A DNA stretch of 64,000 bases from Jeotgalibacillus campisalis (GCF_000829515.1 NZ_JXRR01000001.1:248001-312000); one strand, 5' to 3'. Positions 25,960-36,350 are shown, numbered from the stretch's first letter. Numbers and translations are program-made. The notes: generated by a model not told the origin, from the letters alone.

Positions 25960-26556
25960 ATGAACGAATATTACTATATGAATTCCTATCCCTATTACGA
26001 TCAGGAACCTGCCTATGATCAAAGAATTCTGTCGCCAATCAGCTGGTTCCCTCTTCCCGGGAGTGGACAGGGCGGCGGACAAGGGTTTCCTTTTCCAGGC
26101 GGAGGCCAGAGCGGCGGTCAGGGATTTCCTTTTCCAGGCGGAGGTCAGAGCGGCGGTCAAGGATTTCCTTTCCCAGGCGGCAATCAAGGCGGAGGCCAGG
26201 GATTTCCTTTTCCGAACGGTGGCCAGGGCGGAAATCCATTTCCGGGCGGCGGTCAGGGCGGTGGCAGCTCACAACAGAGTATGAGCGCACCGACTTCCCC
26301 GCCCCCATCTCAAATTCCACCTAAACCCTTTACTGCTCAAGGAGGCCCATCTGTTTTCCTTGTTGATCCCAATGTCATTCGTCCGTGTCTGTTTCGCTTT
26401 ACCTATGTATGGCTAACGAGCGGTGCCTCCTTCTGGTTTTATCCGGTGGTACTAGGAAGCAATTCGGTTGGCGGGTTTTATTGGAATAGCAGCCGGTTCC
26501 GGTGGATGTACATCGGACTCGATACCAGGAATATCGAAGTTGTCAGCTGTTCTTAA
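25960..26556 (+). CDS. Gly-rich repeat protein with conserved C-terminal domain, possible spore/surface protein (198 aa)
   Basis: ATG 25960 with GAAAGGA upstream. A Tyr-rich head (MNEYYYMNSYPYYDQ) is followed by about five copies of a 13-residue repeat of the type GGQGFPFPGGGQS (residues ~30-105), then a Ser/Pro-rich linker, and a ~75-residue globular domain (VIRPCLFRFTYVWLTSGASF, WFYPVVLGSNSVGGFYW) ending VVSCS. This C-terminal domain occurs in many Bacillus proteins of unknown role. The repetitive low-complexity head is typical of spore coat or surface proteins. The repeat is visible at DNA level as 39-bp units. Confidence 0.7.
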   Translation: MNEYYYMNSYPYYDQEPAYDQRILSPISWFPLPGSGQGGGQGFPFPGGGQSGGQGFPFPGGGQSGGQGFPFPGGNQGGGQGFPFPNGGQGGNPFPGGGQGGGSSQQSMSAPTSPPPSQIPPKPFTAQGGPSVFLVDPNVIRPCLFRFTYVWLTSGASFWFYPVVLGSNSVGGFYWNSSRFRWMYIGLDTRNIEVVSCS

Positions 26557-26560
26557 CTAA

Positions 26561-26608
26561 AAACAGGAGCTTTAGTGGTCAGATCCTAAACCGCTTAAGC
26601 TCCTGTTT
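26561..26608. terminator. Bidirectional terminator
   Basis: AAACAGGAGCTT and AAGCTCCTGTTT form a perfect 12-bp stem around a 24-nt loop, between two convergent genes. Confidence 0.7.
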
Positions 26609-26904
26609 CATGTGGATTTTTTTCTCTGTACCTTATTTAAGTATGAAACGATAGAAGTTTTAATTGAAGCATATACGCCTACCGCAGCATTCCCATAAAA
26701 AAACCCCATAAATATACCCGCAGCTAAGTGACCGCTGTGACTGATGAAAATCGAAAGTAACAAACCCAGTGCATTGGCTAACGTTGGAATAATAAACTTG
26801 GGAATTGAAAATTTTAGTTTCAGCAGCTGGATGATCACAACAATTGCCGGAACAGCAATCACAGCATCCCAAAAAGTTGTATGAATCACTGGAAAACCAC
26901 TCAT
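26608..26904 (-). CDS. Holin-like small membrane protein (98 aa)
   Basis: Three hydrophobic helices: DAVIAVPAIVVIIQLLKL, FIIPTLANALGLLLSIFI and HLAAGIFMGFFYGNAAVGVY, followed by a basic tail (NKVQRKKST). Short loops and a positively charged end resemble phage-type holins, but no lysis gene is adjacent and homologues of this look occur alone in Bacillus chromosomes. The start is ATG 26904 with AAGGGTG six bases before it; the GTG three codons upstream lacks spacing. Function unknown. Confidence 0.6.
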   Translation of the reverse strand: MSGFPVIHTTFWDAVIAVPAIVVIIQLLKLKFSIPKFIIPTLANALGLLLSIFISHSGHLAAGIFMGFFYGNAAVGVYASIKTSIVSYLNKVQRKKST

Positions 26905-27046
26905 TACCGTCACCCTTTTTTCTATTAGCTTTCCTCTATAAAAGGATCATCATTCAAAAAAATTTAAAAATCAGGGATAATCATCCAAGAACCTAAACCG
27001 GGTTAGGCATAAGCTTTAAGGAATGAACTTTTAGGAGGGTACGCTT

Positions 27047-27328
27047 ATGAACAACGGCATGTATTCTTTACATGATGGATATTCGTATGACAATCAATCG
27101 TATGAGACAGATCAAAGACAATTTGGAAGACCCTTTGGAAGACCTTTTGGATATGGGCGGCCATTTGGTTACGGCCGGCCATTTGGTTACGGACGGCCGT
27201 TTGGTTACGGCAGACCTTTTGGATTTGGCTTTCCAGGCGGATTTGCAGGAGGCCTTTTGACAGGAGCGCTTTTATCTCCGGGATTTGGCTATGGATATCA
27301 GCCATATCCTTACCCTTATTACTATTAA
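27047..27328 (+). CDS. Repetitive Gly/Tyr/Phe/Arg-rich small protein, coat-like (93 aa)
   Basis: ATG 27047 with GGAGGG nine bases before it. After a Tyr/Asp-rich start (MNNGMYSLHDGYSYDNQ) comes RQFGRPF and then five tandem six-residue units GYGRPF, a Gly/Ala hydrophobic stretch (GGFAGGLLTGALL) and a Tyr/Pro-rich end (GYQPYPYPYYY). Such composition is found in Bacillus spore coat and outer-layer proteins and supports cohesive, Tyr-crosslinked assemblies. It lies close to the other Gly-rich repeat gene on the same strand. No signal peptide, consistent with delivery from the mother cell. Confidence 0.65.
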   Translation: MNNGMYSLHDGYSYDNQSYETDQRQFGRPFGRPFGYGRPFGYGRPFGYGRPFGYGRPFGFGFPGGFAGGLLTGALLSPGFGYGYQPYPYPYYY

Positions 27329-27370
27329 AACGAACTGAAAAAGCTTTGATCAATTTATTTATTCAAGACG

Positions 27371-27397
27371 GGGCTGGGACAAATGTGTCTCAGCCTT
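27371..27397 (+). terminator. Hairpin terminator related to the dispersed repeat end
   Basis: GGCTGGGACA and TGTCTCAGCC pair around AA/ATG with one G-T wobble and are followed by TTTTC. The arms match the terminal repeats of the 205/232-bp element. Downstream bases to 27425 still carry scraps like CTGCGCTTTTAAGC. Confidence 0.7.
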
Positions 27398-27545
27398 TTC
27401 TACCTGCGCTTTTAAGCACCCGTCCCATACTGCAGAAACCACCATGTGCTGGCGTTATGCCTTCTTTAAATAGAAAAACCAGTGAATCGTGAAAATAGTC
27501 CTTGTTATGAATCTAGTTAATAAGGTTCATTTTGTGCAACTATTG

Positions 27546-27559
27546 TGCAACCGCTTACA
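27546..27559 (+). promoter_or_regulatory. cre-like site upstream of pullulanase
   Basis: TGCAACCGCTTACA matches the cre consensus except for its outermost base. It lies 68 bp before the pulA start, implying catabolite control of starch use. Confidence 0.6.
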
Positions 27560-27626
27560 TAAATAAGCTGCTTCCTTTATACTTCTAAATAATACCACTA
27601 TTCTATTTTAGGAGGGAAATACGTAC

Positions 27627-30542
27627 GTGAAAAATCGAAAATGGCTGTCCTGCTTACTGGCAATGGTGTTGCTTCTATCCTTTATTCCGGTTGTGCAACC
27701 GATTGCATCTGTTCAAGCAGAAGATTCTACTACTTACACTTCTTTAATTGTCCATTACCAGGAAGATCCTGAAACAACACAGGATTGGAACTTATGGGTA
27801 TGGGCAGACGGAGCTGAAGGACAGGTACATAATTTTACCGAGGAAGATGCATTTGGAAAAATTGCAAAGGTGGACCTGGATGGCTCTCATGAACGTTTTG
27901 GATTTATCGTTCGAACAGATGCATGGGAGAAAGACGGCGGTGACCGCTGGGCTGATGTGAAGGCTGGTGTGGCCGAAGTATGGATCAAATCAGGCGACGA
28001 AACTGTTTATACTGAACCGCCTGACGGAGAATATCGTGACTTCCCTTCCTTTAACGAAGTGGATTTAACGGTGCACTATTATCGTTATGATAATGATTAT
28101 GAGGGCTGGGATTTATGGGTGTGGCCAGGCGATGGAGATGGACAAGCTGTAGAATACACTTCAGAGGATGACTACGGAAAAACAGCAGAAGTCACACTGA
28201 CCGATGAAGAAGCATTTGACAAAATCGGACTGATCGTTCGAAAAAATGAAGGGGATAACGATTGGGCTGACCGTGAGTTCGGCGATCGCATTGTTCGTCA
28301 GATTCAAGACGACGGCACCGCGGAAATCTGGCTTGTACAAGGGGAAGAAGGCATCTATTATGATCCGAATCACATTGACCGCGATCCGAGGATTTTAAGC
28401 GCAGCCATAGATGGGTTAAACGAGATTACATTGACAACCAATTTCCCAATTGACACGTCGCTCGAAGATACGGGAATCAGTTTAAGCGGCGGACTTGATA
28501 TAGAGTCGATTCTGCCTGTAAAAGAAGGTGAAACGCTGACAACGAAAGTGAAGATTACGACAAAACAGGAAATCGATTTAACGAAGACCTATAAAGTCAT
28601 CACGGATGTATTCGGCGAAGCGACCGTACAGGTGGGCAAAGTCGTCCGTTCAGAAGAATTTGATGAGGAATATTTTTACGACGGAGATGACTTAGGAAAT
28701 ACGTATACAGAAGAGCAGACAGACTTTAAAGTATGGGCACCTACGGCAAGTGAAGCGAAACTCGTGACGTATGAAGCGTGGGATGATACAGCCGGAACTG
28801 AAACGGATATGGAAAAAGATGAAAAAGGAACATGGAAAGCTTCTTTAACTGGAGATCAAGACGGTCTTCTTTATACGTATAAGGTGAAAATTGGAGACGA
28901 ATGGCGTGAAGCCGTTGATCCTTATATACGCTCTACTTCCGTTAACGGAGACAAAGGAGCAGTCATTGATTTAGAGGAAACAGATCCTGAAGGCTGGGAT
29001 GAAGAGCAAGGGTTTGAGGCGTCACCTAACCCTGAGGACGCGATCATTTATGAGCTGCATGTCCGTGATTTGTCGATTCAGCCTGAAAGCGGCATTGAGC
29101 AAAAAGGAAAATACCTCGGTGTAACCGAATTAGAAACAACTGGACCCGAGGGAGTCAGAACCGGCTTAAACCATATTAAAGATCTTGGTGTCAGCCATGT
29201 TCAATTCTTGCCAATCTATGATTATCGGACTGTTGATGAAACAAACCTCGACACACCTCAATTTAATTGGGGATATGATCCGAAAAATTATAATGTTCCA
29301 GAAGGTTCTTATGCAACCGATCCTTACGACCCTGATGTTCGGGTAAAAGAATTGAAACAAATGATCCATTCCCTGCACGAGGAAAATCTCGGAGTAGTTA
29401 TGGATGTTGTTTATAACCATATGTACGCAGTGAATGAATCAAACTTTAACCAGCTTGTTCCAGGGTACTATTTCCGCTACAATGAGGACGGTACACTGGC
29501 TAATGGTACAGGAGTAGGAAATGACACCGCTTCTGAACGCAACATGATGGAGAAATTTATTGTGGATTCAGTTTCTTATTGGGCTGAGGAATATAATATG
29601 AACGGCTTCCGTTTCGATCTCATGGGGATCCATGATACAGATACAATGAATGCTGTTCGAGAGGCGCTTGATGAAATTGATCCATCTATTATTGTTCTTG
29701 GAGAAGGATGGGATCTTAACACCCCTCTTGACCCTGAACGAAAAGCCAATCAGAAAAATGCCGAGGACATGCCTCGCATCGCCCACTTTAATGACACATT
29801 GCGTGATGGCGCAAAAGGCAGCGTATGGGAAGATGCAGACCCGGGCTTTATAAACGGCAAACAGGGCATGGAAGAGATCATGAAACAAAGTGTGGCAGGC
29901 GGATTCGATTATGCGGACAGCACAGCCACCTACCGTGATCCTGATCAAGTCGTTCAATATGTAGAAGCCCATGACAACCTTACATTATGGGACAAGCTGG
30001 AGAAAACGAATCCTGATGCCTCTGAAATGGATAAAAAAGCGATGCACAAGCTTGGATCTTCTATTGTGCTAACTTCCCAGGGGATTTCGTTTATCCACGC
30101 CGGCCAGGAGTTTATGCGAACTAAAGGCGGAGATCATAACAGCTATCAATCACCTGATTCCGTTAATCAGCTTGACTGGGAAAGACGGGCTGAATTTGAT
30201 GAAGAAGTAGAGTACATGAAAGGCTTAATTGATCTGCGCCAGCGATTTGAAGCTTTTCGTTTAACGGATGCAGATGAGATCGAAGAACGTCTCCACTTTA
30301 CAAAAGCACCAAGAAATGTAGTCGCGTACACACTTGAGGAGAAAAAGAATCGAAATCTTTTCGTTATTCACAATGCCAATAAAGGGGCTAAAGTCGTCAA
30401 GCTCCCTGGTAAAGGACCATGGAAAGTATTAGTAGACAGTGATAACGCTGGAACCAAAATCTTAAACATTCGACACGGAAATAGTATGAAGGTAAAAGGA
30501 CTAAGTTCGATGGTATTGCTTAAGGATGGAAAATTAAAATAG
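27627..30542 (+). CDS. pulA: Secreted type I pullulanase (971 aa)
   Basis: Starch-debranching enzyme that cuts alpha-1,6 links in pullulan and amylopectin outside the cell. A Sec signal (LSCLLAMVLLLSFIPVVQP then IASVQAED) is followed by two CBM41-type modules (LIVHYQEDPETTQDWNLWVW and LTVHYYRYDNDYEGWDLWVW, about residues 40-230), a CBM48/N-domain around 340-440, and a GH13_14 catalytic barrel. Catalytic regions are DVVYNH, FNWGYDP, GFRFDLMGIHD (nucleophile Asp), VLGEGWDL (acid Glu) and EAHDN. GTG start with GGAGGG before it. No LPXTG anchor or S-layer module. Confidence 0.95.
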   Translation: MKNRKWLSCLLAMVLLLSFIPVVQPIASVQAEDSTTYTSLIVHYQEDPETTQDWNLWVWADGAEGQVHNFTEEDAFGKIAKVDLDGSHERFGFIVRTDAWEKDGGDRWADVKAGVAEVWIKSGDETVYTEPPDGEYRDFPSFNEVDLTVHYYRYDNDYEGWDLWVWPGDGDGQAVEYTSEDDYGKTAEVTLTDEEAFDKIGLIVRKNEGDNDWADREFGDRIVRQIQDDGTAEIWLVQGEEGIYYDPNHIDRDPRILSAAIDGLNEITLTTNFPIDTSLEDTGISLSGGLDIESILPVKEGETLTTKVKITTKQEIDLTKTYKVITDVFGEATVQVGKVVRSEEFDEEYFYDGDDLGNTYTEEQTDFKVWAPTASEAKLVTYEAWDDTAGTETDMEKDEKGTWKASLTGDQDGLLYTYKVKIGDEWREAVDPYIRSTSVNGDKGAVIDLEETDPEGWDEEQGFEASPNPEDAIIYELHVRDLSIQPESGIEQKGKYLGVTELETTGPEGVRTGLNHIKDLGVSHVQFLPIYDYRTVDETNLDTPQFNWGYDPKNYNVPEGSYATDPYDPDVRVKELKQMIHSLHEENLGVVMDVVYNHMYAVNESNFNQLVPGYYFRYNEDGTLANGTGVGNDTASERNMMEKFIVDSVSYWAEEYNMNGFRFDLMGIHDTDTMNAVREALDEIDPSIIVLGEGWDLNTPLDPERKANQKNAEDMPRIAHFNDTLRDGAKGSVWEDADPGFINGKQGMEEIMKQSVAGGFDYADSTATYRDPDQVVQYVEAHDNLTLWDKLEKTNPDASEMDKKAMHKLGSSIVLTSQGISFIHAGQEFMRTKGGDHNSYQSPDSVNQLDWERRAEFDEEVEYMKGLIDLRQRFEAFRLTDADEIEERLHFTKAPRNVVAYTLEEKKNRNLFVIHNANKGAKVVKLPGKGPWKVLVDSDNAGTKILNIRHGNSMKVKGLSSMVLLKDGKLK

Positions 30543-30605
30543 TCCTTTAATCAATTGAAATTGAGCTAATGAACTATCTGGTAGATTGAGTGTGAGTTCG
30601 TTTTT

Positions 30606-30660
30606 AAAAAAGGGGTATCGAGCAAGTCAGGTTTCACCTGCTTTCTTGATACTCTTTTTT
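30606..30660 (+). terminator. Terminator after pulA
   Basis: AAAAAAGGGGTATCGAGCAAG pairs with CTTTCTTGATACTCTTTTTT with small bulges, and an inner CAGGT/ACCTG hairpin extends it. A run of six T follows. Confidence 0.7.
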
Positions 30661-30682
30661 AATTAATCCGCAAGTAGGTCCA

Positions 30683-30712
30683 TTGACAGACGAATTTTTC
30701 CACTCTTATAAT
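30683..30712 (+). promoter_or_regulatory. Sigma-A promoter of ldh
   Basis: Consensus TTGACA (30683-30688) and TATAAT (30707-30712) with an 18-bp spacer lie 41 bp upstream of the ldh start codon. Confidence 0.85.
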
Positions 30713-30749
30713 GGTGTCAGCACGACCTTACAGTTGAAAGGATGAGTGA

Positions 30750-31709
<960 letters not shown>

Positions 31710-31725
31710 TAAATTTAGGAACAAC

Positions 31726-31758
31726 AAAAAGCTGAGACAGATTTGTCTCAGCCTTTTT
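31726..31758 (+). terminator. Hairpin terminator after ldh, related to dispersed repeat
   Basis: GCTGAGACA and TGTCTCAGC form a perfect 9-bp stem flanked by five A and five T. The following bases (AACCGGT, then TGGACGCTTTT) still resemble the interior of the 12995-13226 element, so this looks like a truncated copy. Confidence 0.75.
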
Positions 31759-31937
31759 GTAACCGGTAAACCGCCCTTTAAATGGACGCTTTTAGAAGAA
31801 AAACAGTTGAGTCTTCCAGCGCTTCTCCACCCGGAAATTCAGCCTGCCGAAAACCTTGAAATTCCAATCATTAAACCTCTCATTTACGGCCTACCTGGAA
31901 GTTAAAAAACCTTGTAATGAGTTAGTCCTGCTCTCTT

Positions 31938-33656
31938 TTATCCCCGCTCATACTGAACACGGTGAAGGTTCGCGAATATTCCTTCCTGATCGAGCAGCTC
32001 CTCATGTGTACCATCTTCTGCAATTCCATCTTCTGTTACGACAACCACCCGGTCTGCTTTTCTGATCGTGGCCAAACGATGGGCAATAACAAGTGTTGTT
32101 CGCCCTTTAGACAACTCCGCAATGGCTTCTTGAATAATGGATTCTGTTTCCGTATCAAGCGCTGAAGTCGCTTCATCTAAAATGAGGATCGGCGGATTTT
32201 TGAGGAACATGCGTGCTAGCGCTATTCGCTGCTTTTGTCCCCCGGACAGTTTAAGTCCCCTCTCCCCTATTTGCGTATTGTAGCCAAGAGGGAGCGAATG
32301 AATGACAGATTCCAAATTGGCTCGCTTCGCCGCTTCTACTATTTCTTCATCTGTTGCTCCGAGCTTCCCGTACGCGATATTTTCTTTTAGCGTACCTGTA
32401 AATAAAAACACGTCCTGCTGAACAATTCCAATCTGACTGCGAAGCGATTCCTTTGTCATTTTACGAATATCCATGTGATCAATCATAATCGCCCCTTTTG
32501 TCACATCGTAAAAGCGTGGAATTAGAGAACAGATCGTTGTTTTCCCTGCTCCGGAAGGACCAACAAAGGCAACAGTCTCCCCCTGTTTCAGTGACAAAGA
32601 AATATTTTTCAGCACAGGCTTATAGTCATCATAGCTGAAAGAGACGTCCTGAAAGTCGATTTGCCCTTTGAGTTCCTTAATGTCCTTAGCATCCGGATGG
32701 TTGAGAATATCCGGCGATTGATCGAGCATATCAGTAAACCGCTTAAACCCAGCCATTCCTTTCGGATACATTTCAAGCAGCGCACTGATTTTATCAATCG
32801 GCTTAAACAACACATTAATGTAAAGAACAAAACCGACCAGTTCACCATATGTAATCTCACCGACATAGCTTAACCAGGCCCCATATACAAGAACAGCCAG
32901 GACAATTAACCGAGTCATGATGTAAATGCCGGATGAACTAAAGGACATGACCTTATACGCGCTTATTTTTGATTGGCGGTAGGTTTTATTATCTGTTTTA
33001 AATCGATTAATTTCATGCTTTTCATTTGTGAAGGACTGGACAACCCGAACACCTGAGACACTGTCCTCGACTCTGGCATTTACTTCTGCAATATCACCGT
33101 ACATTTTCTTCCATGCTTTATTCATTTGTATATTACAATAAGTAATCAGCCAAATTAAAAATGGAACGACAATGATGGCTACGAATGCGAGCTTTACATT
33201 AATCGTCAGCATGATCCAAAAAGCACCGAAAAAGGTCATAAACGCAATAAATATATCCTCAGGGCCATGATGGGCAAGCTCACCAATATCAAATAAATCA
33301 TTCGTAATCCTGCTCATCACATGACCGGTCTTAGTATTATCAAAGAAGCGGAAGGATTGCTTTTGAACATGTTCAAACAGCTCCTGGCGCATATCGGTTT
33401 CAATATTAATCCCAAGCTTATGTCCCCAATAATTCACTACGTATTGAAGCGATGTGCTCATCAAATAAAGAACCAGAAGCAAAAAACTCACCCAGGTGAT
33501 GGCCTGCCAATTTCCCTCAGGCAGCAATTCATCGATAAACCAGGCGACAGCAAGTGGAAACCCCAGTTCTAAGAGACCCACCAGCACCGCACAGCTAAAA
33601 TCAGCAGCAAAAAGCTTTTTATGTGGCTTATAATAGTGAAAAAAACGTTTTAGCAT
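31938..33656 (-). CDS. ABC transporter, permease and ATPase fused (572 aa), multidrug type
   Basis: Half-transporter of the Sav1866/BmrA class. The membrane domain covers residues 1-310 with six helices; the nucleotide-binding domain has Walker A GPSGAGKTT near residue 365, Q-loop QQDVFLFTG, signature LSGGQKQR and Walker B LILDEATSALD. It works as a homodimer or a heterodimer, exporting hydrophobic drugs or lipids. It is most like YgaD of B. subtilis in layout. No partner half-transporter is adjacent, so a homodimer is likely. The region 31759-31937 between ldh terminator and this gene shows no further gene. Confidence 0.88.
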   Translation of the reverse strand: MLKRFFHYYKPHKKLFAADFSCAVLVGLLELGFPLAVAWFIDELLPEGNWQAITWVSFLLLVLYLMSTSLQYVVNYWGHKLGINIETDMRQELFEHVQKQSFRFFDNTKTGHVMSRITNDLFDIGELAHHGPEDIFIAFMTFFGAFWIMLTINVKLAFVAIIVVPFLIWLITYCNIQMNKAWKKMYGDIAEVNARVEDSVSGVRVVQSFTNEKHEINRFKTDNKTYRQSKISAYKVMSFSSSGIYIMTRLIVLAVLVYGAWLSYVGEITYGELVGFVLYINVLFKPIDKISALLEMYPKGMAGFKRFTDMLDQSPDILNHPDAKDIKELKGQIDFQDVSFSYDDYKPVLKNISLSLKQGETVAFVGPSGAGKTTICSLIPRFYDVTKGAIMIDHMDIRKMTKESLRSQIGIVQQDVFLFTGTLKENIAYGKLGATDEEIVEAAKRANLESVIHSLPLGYNTQIGERGLKLSGGQKQRIALARMFLKNPPILILDEATSALDTETESIIQEAIAELSKGRTTLVIAHRLATIRKADRVVVVTEDGIAEDGTHEELLDQEGIFANLHRVQYERG

Positions 33657-33761
33657 TGACCTAATCTCCTCTTAGCACCATCTTATGTATAAATGAATAC
33701 AATCATTTTACAGGATAAATTCCTATTTTACACCTTCTTTTTTTAGGGAGACGAAATATCT

Positions 33762-34700
33762 TTACTGATCAAGCTTCAATATGAGATAGGCAGCAGCAGC
33801 TAAAGCTGGAAGTTCAATTAACGGCGCGGCAATCAAAGCAAGCGCAACGAGCGGCTCTTCCGGAAACGCAGCAATCGCGATCGCCAAACCAACGGGCGAA
33901 TTTCTGGCAAGGGTCGTCATATGAAAGCTGGCTAAATCTCTTTTTGAAAAACCCAGCCACCTTCCCGCCACCCTCGCAATAACGAAAATAAGAAGAAAAA
34001 AGAGAAGGATTGCCGACAGCAGACGAATAAGCAGCCATGGATTTTCTGTAAGCAGGCTGCCATGAGCTGCGAAGATGGATAGTATAGCTATACACAACAG
34101 AAGGATCGGCGCATTTTGCACGGTTGCCAGCCACTTGTCCTTTTTATCGGAACGGTCCATCCATTTTCTGATGAGCCATGCAAAGAAAAAAGGAAGCAGC
34201 AGGATCGTTAAGGTACTTGTAATTAATGAAGAAAAATGAACTGCCCCTGTCATTCCTGTAAAAAGATAAAGGTACACTGGCAGCAGTAAAAGCTGAAGCA
34301 ATAAGTTTACTGGCAGGATACTGGTAGAAAGAGCTGTATTCCCTTTCGCCATTTGAGTAAATATAATATACCAGTCTGTACAGGGCGTTACCATAAGCAA
34401 AATAAACCCAATCCAGACTGCGGGCTCGTCCGGGAGTAAAACCGAAGCAATTCCCCATGCCAAAAGTGGAGTGAAAATAAAGTTGATTCCCACACTCGAC
34501 AAAATAAATGTACGGTGTGAAAACGCCTCTCCAATTTCCCTTAATGAAATTTGCAAAAAGGAAAAAAAGAGCATGGCTGCAAGAAGCGGCATGAGCATTT
34601 CTGCCATGCTATGTCGTAAAAGGGGAATTTCTCCTGCTCCCAGTCCCAGGACTATGGAAAGAAGAATCCAAATAGGATAAAGTTTTTCTATTTTACTCAT
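33762..34700 (-). CDS. ACR3/bile-acid-symporter-type carrier, arsenic-resistance-like (312 aa)
   Basis: Ten hydrophobic helices of the BART fold. The segment GFILLMVTPCTDWYIIFTQM contains the helix-4 Cys of the ACR3 group, which carries arsenite or antimonite out of the cell, and ARNSPVGLAIAIAAFPEEP is a conserved second-half motif. The start is ATG 34700, where the purine-rich GGAGGGGGAGAGAGG serves as ribosome-binding site; an earlier ATG overlaps this site. There is no arsR or arsC nearby, so the substrate could be another anion. Confidence 0.78.
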   Translation of the reverse strand: MSKIEKLYPIWILLSIVLGLGAGEIPLLRHSMAEMLMPLLAAMLFFSFLQISLREIGEAFSHRTFILSSVGINFIFTPLLAWGIASVLLPDEPAVWIGFILLMVTPCTDWYIIFTQMAKGNTALSTSILPVNLLLQLLLLPVYLYLFTGMTGAVHFSSLITSTLTILLLPFFFAWLIRKWMDRSDKKDKWLATVQNAPILLLCIAILSIFAAHGSLLTENPWLLIRLLSAILLFFLLIFVIARVAGRWLGFSKRDLASFHMTTLARNSPVGLAIAIAAFPEEPLVALALIAAPLIELPALAAAAYLILKLDQ

Positions 34701-34892
34701 ACCTCTCTCCCCCTCCATTATTCATTAGTTTCACGTCTCTCTATTGTACACAGGTTTCAAAATTCCGGGTACGGGTAGATACAATTCATCTACACTATTC
34801 ATTTCATTAACATATTTATACATCTTTCAATTTCTAAAGGACTACTTATTTTTATATTTACTTTTTCACTACACCTAGGAGGAATGAACAAA

Positions 34893-36350
34893 ATGGAACG
34901 TAATCATACCATGTTACAATTTTTCGAATGGCATGTTGAATCAGATGGTGACCACTGGAAAAGGCTTCGTGATGCTGCAGCAGATTTAAAAGCAAACGGC
35001 ATTGATGGTGTGTGGATTCCTCCAGTTACGAAGGGTCAATCAGTAGATGACCCCGGCTACAGTGTTTATGATCTATACGACCTAGGAGAATTCGACCAAA
35101 AAGACACAGTCCGAACAAAATATGGCACAAAAGATGAGCTGCATGAAGCGATCGCAGCCTGTCATGAGAACGGCATTTGTGTCTATGTTGATATTGTGAT
35201 GAATCACAAAGCAGGAGCGGACGAAACAGAAACGTTTCAGGTCATCGAAGTAGATGCTGAAAACCGCTTGAAAGAGATATCAGAACCCTTTGACATCGAA
35301 GGCTGGACAAAATTCACCTTCCCGGGACGAGAAGACAAATATTCAGACTTTAAATGGAATTTCGATCATTTTAACGGCACAGACTGGGACGAAAAAGAAG
35401 GAAGAACAGGTTTCTTTCGTATTTTAGGAGAAAATAAGAGCTGGAACGATAATGTCGATGAGGAATTTGGAAATTATGATTATTTAATGTTCGCTAATAT
35501 TGATTATCAGCATCCTGATGTCAGAGAAGAAATGATCAGTTGGGGAAAATGGCTGCCTGACACCTTATCATGTGACGGATTCCGATTAGATGCGATTAAG
35601 CATATCAGTCATGAGTTTATAGATGAATTTATCCGTGAGGTAAAAGACCATGTTGATGGAAACTTTTATATGGTCGGAGAATACTGGAATAATGATGTAG
35701 AAGCCTGCGGCAACTTTTTGGAAGAAACAAATTATCAGCTTGATCTATTTGATGTCATGCTGCACTACAACCTGCACGAAGCATCATTAAAAGGAAATGA
35801 CTTTGATTTAACGACAATTTTTCATGGCACCCTGGTAGAAAAATACCCGCTAAATGCCGTTACTTTTGTTGATAATCATGATTCTCAGCCTGGAGAATCT
35901 CTTGAATCATGGATTGATGACTGGTTTAAACCGAGTGCCTATGCATTGGTGCTTCTACGAAAAGACGGCTACCCATGCATGTTTTACGGTGATTATTTTG
36001 GAATTGGCGGAGAAAATTCATTGGAGGGGAAAAAAGAAGCACTTGACCCTCTTGTGTATGTTCGTGCGCATAAGGCCTATGGTCAGCAGGATGATTACTT
36101 TGACCACCCGAATACCATCGGCTGGGTAAGACGCGGGGAAAAAGAATTCCCTCATTCAGGCTGCGCAGTTGTCATTACAAACGGAGAAGCCGGCAACAAG
36201 AAAATGTTTGTAGGCGAACAGCGTGCAGGAGAAGAGTGGGTAGACTACACCCGTTCGCATGTTGACCGCGTGAAAATTGATGAAGAAGGCTTCGGTGACT
36301 TCCCTGTTCAAGCAGGCAGCGTTGCCGTTTGGTCCTTTCCTGGATTCTAA
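34893..36350 (+). CDS. Cytoplasmic alpha-amylase, GH13_5 type (485 aa)
   Basis: Endo-acting alpha-1,4-glucanase related to the liquefying amylases of Bacillus but without a signal peptide, so it acts on imported maltodextrin or glycogen inside the cell. Region I is VDIVMNHKAGAD, region II CDGFRLDAIKH (nucleophile Asp), region III MVGEYWNND (acid Glu), region IV VDNHDSQPG. N-terminal TMLQFFEWHVE is typical of the subfamily. The start is ATG 34893, ten bases after AGGAGG; the ATG at 34884 is only one base from it. Complements the secreted pullulanase. Confidence 0.93.
   Translation: MERNHTMLQFFEWHVESDGDHWKRLRDAAADLKANGIDGVWIPPVTKGQSVDDPGYSVYDLYDLGEFDQKDTVRTKYGTKDELHEAIAACHENGICVYVDIVMNHKAGADETETFQVIEVDAENRLKEISEPFDIEGWTKFTFPGREDKYSDFKWNFDHFNGTDWDEKEGRTGFFRILGENKSWNDNVDEEFGNYDYLMFANIDYQHPDVREEMISWGKWLPDTLSCDGFRLDAIKHISHEFIDEFIREVKDHVDGNFYMVGEYWNNDVEACGNFLEETNYQLDLFDVMLHYNLHEASLKGNDFDLTTIFHGTLVEKYPLNAVTFVDNHDSQPGESLESWIDDWFKPSAYALVLLRKDGYPCMFYGDYFGIGGENSLEGKKEALDPLVYVRAHKAYGQQDDYFDHPNTIGWVRRGEKEFPHSGCAVVITNGEAGNKKMFVGEQRAGEEWVDYTRSHVDRVKIDEEGFGDFPVQAGSVAVWSFPGF

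Noticed and set aside
26060-26260. Tandem ~39-bp direct repeats that could suggest a CRISPR array
   Set aside because: Units are contiguous without spacers and stay in frame, encoding the GGQGFPFPGGGQS protein repeat.
25918-26320. Alternative frames in the Gly-rich repeat gene
   Set aside because: The repeat DNA is open in several frames; only the frame from 25960 has a ribosome-binding site and a globular conserved C-terminus.
27120-27225. Short tandem 18-bp repeats
   Set aside because: They are in-frame coding units (GYGRPF) of the small coat-like protein, not a separate element.
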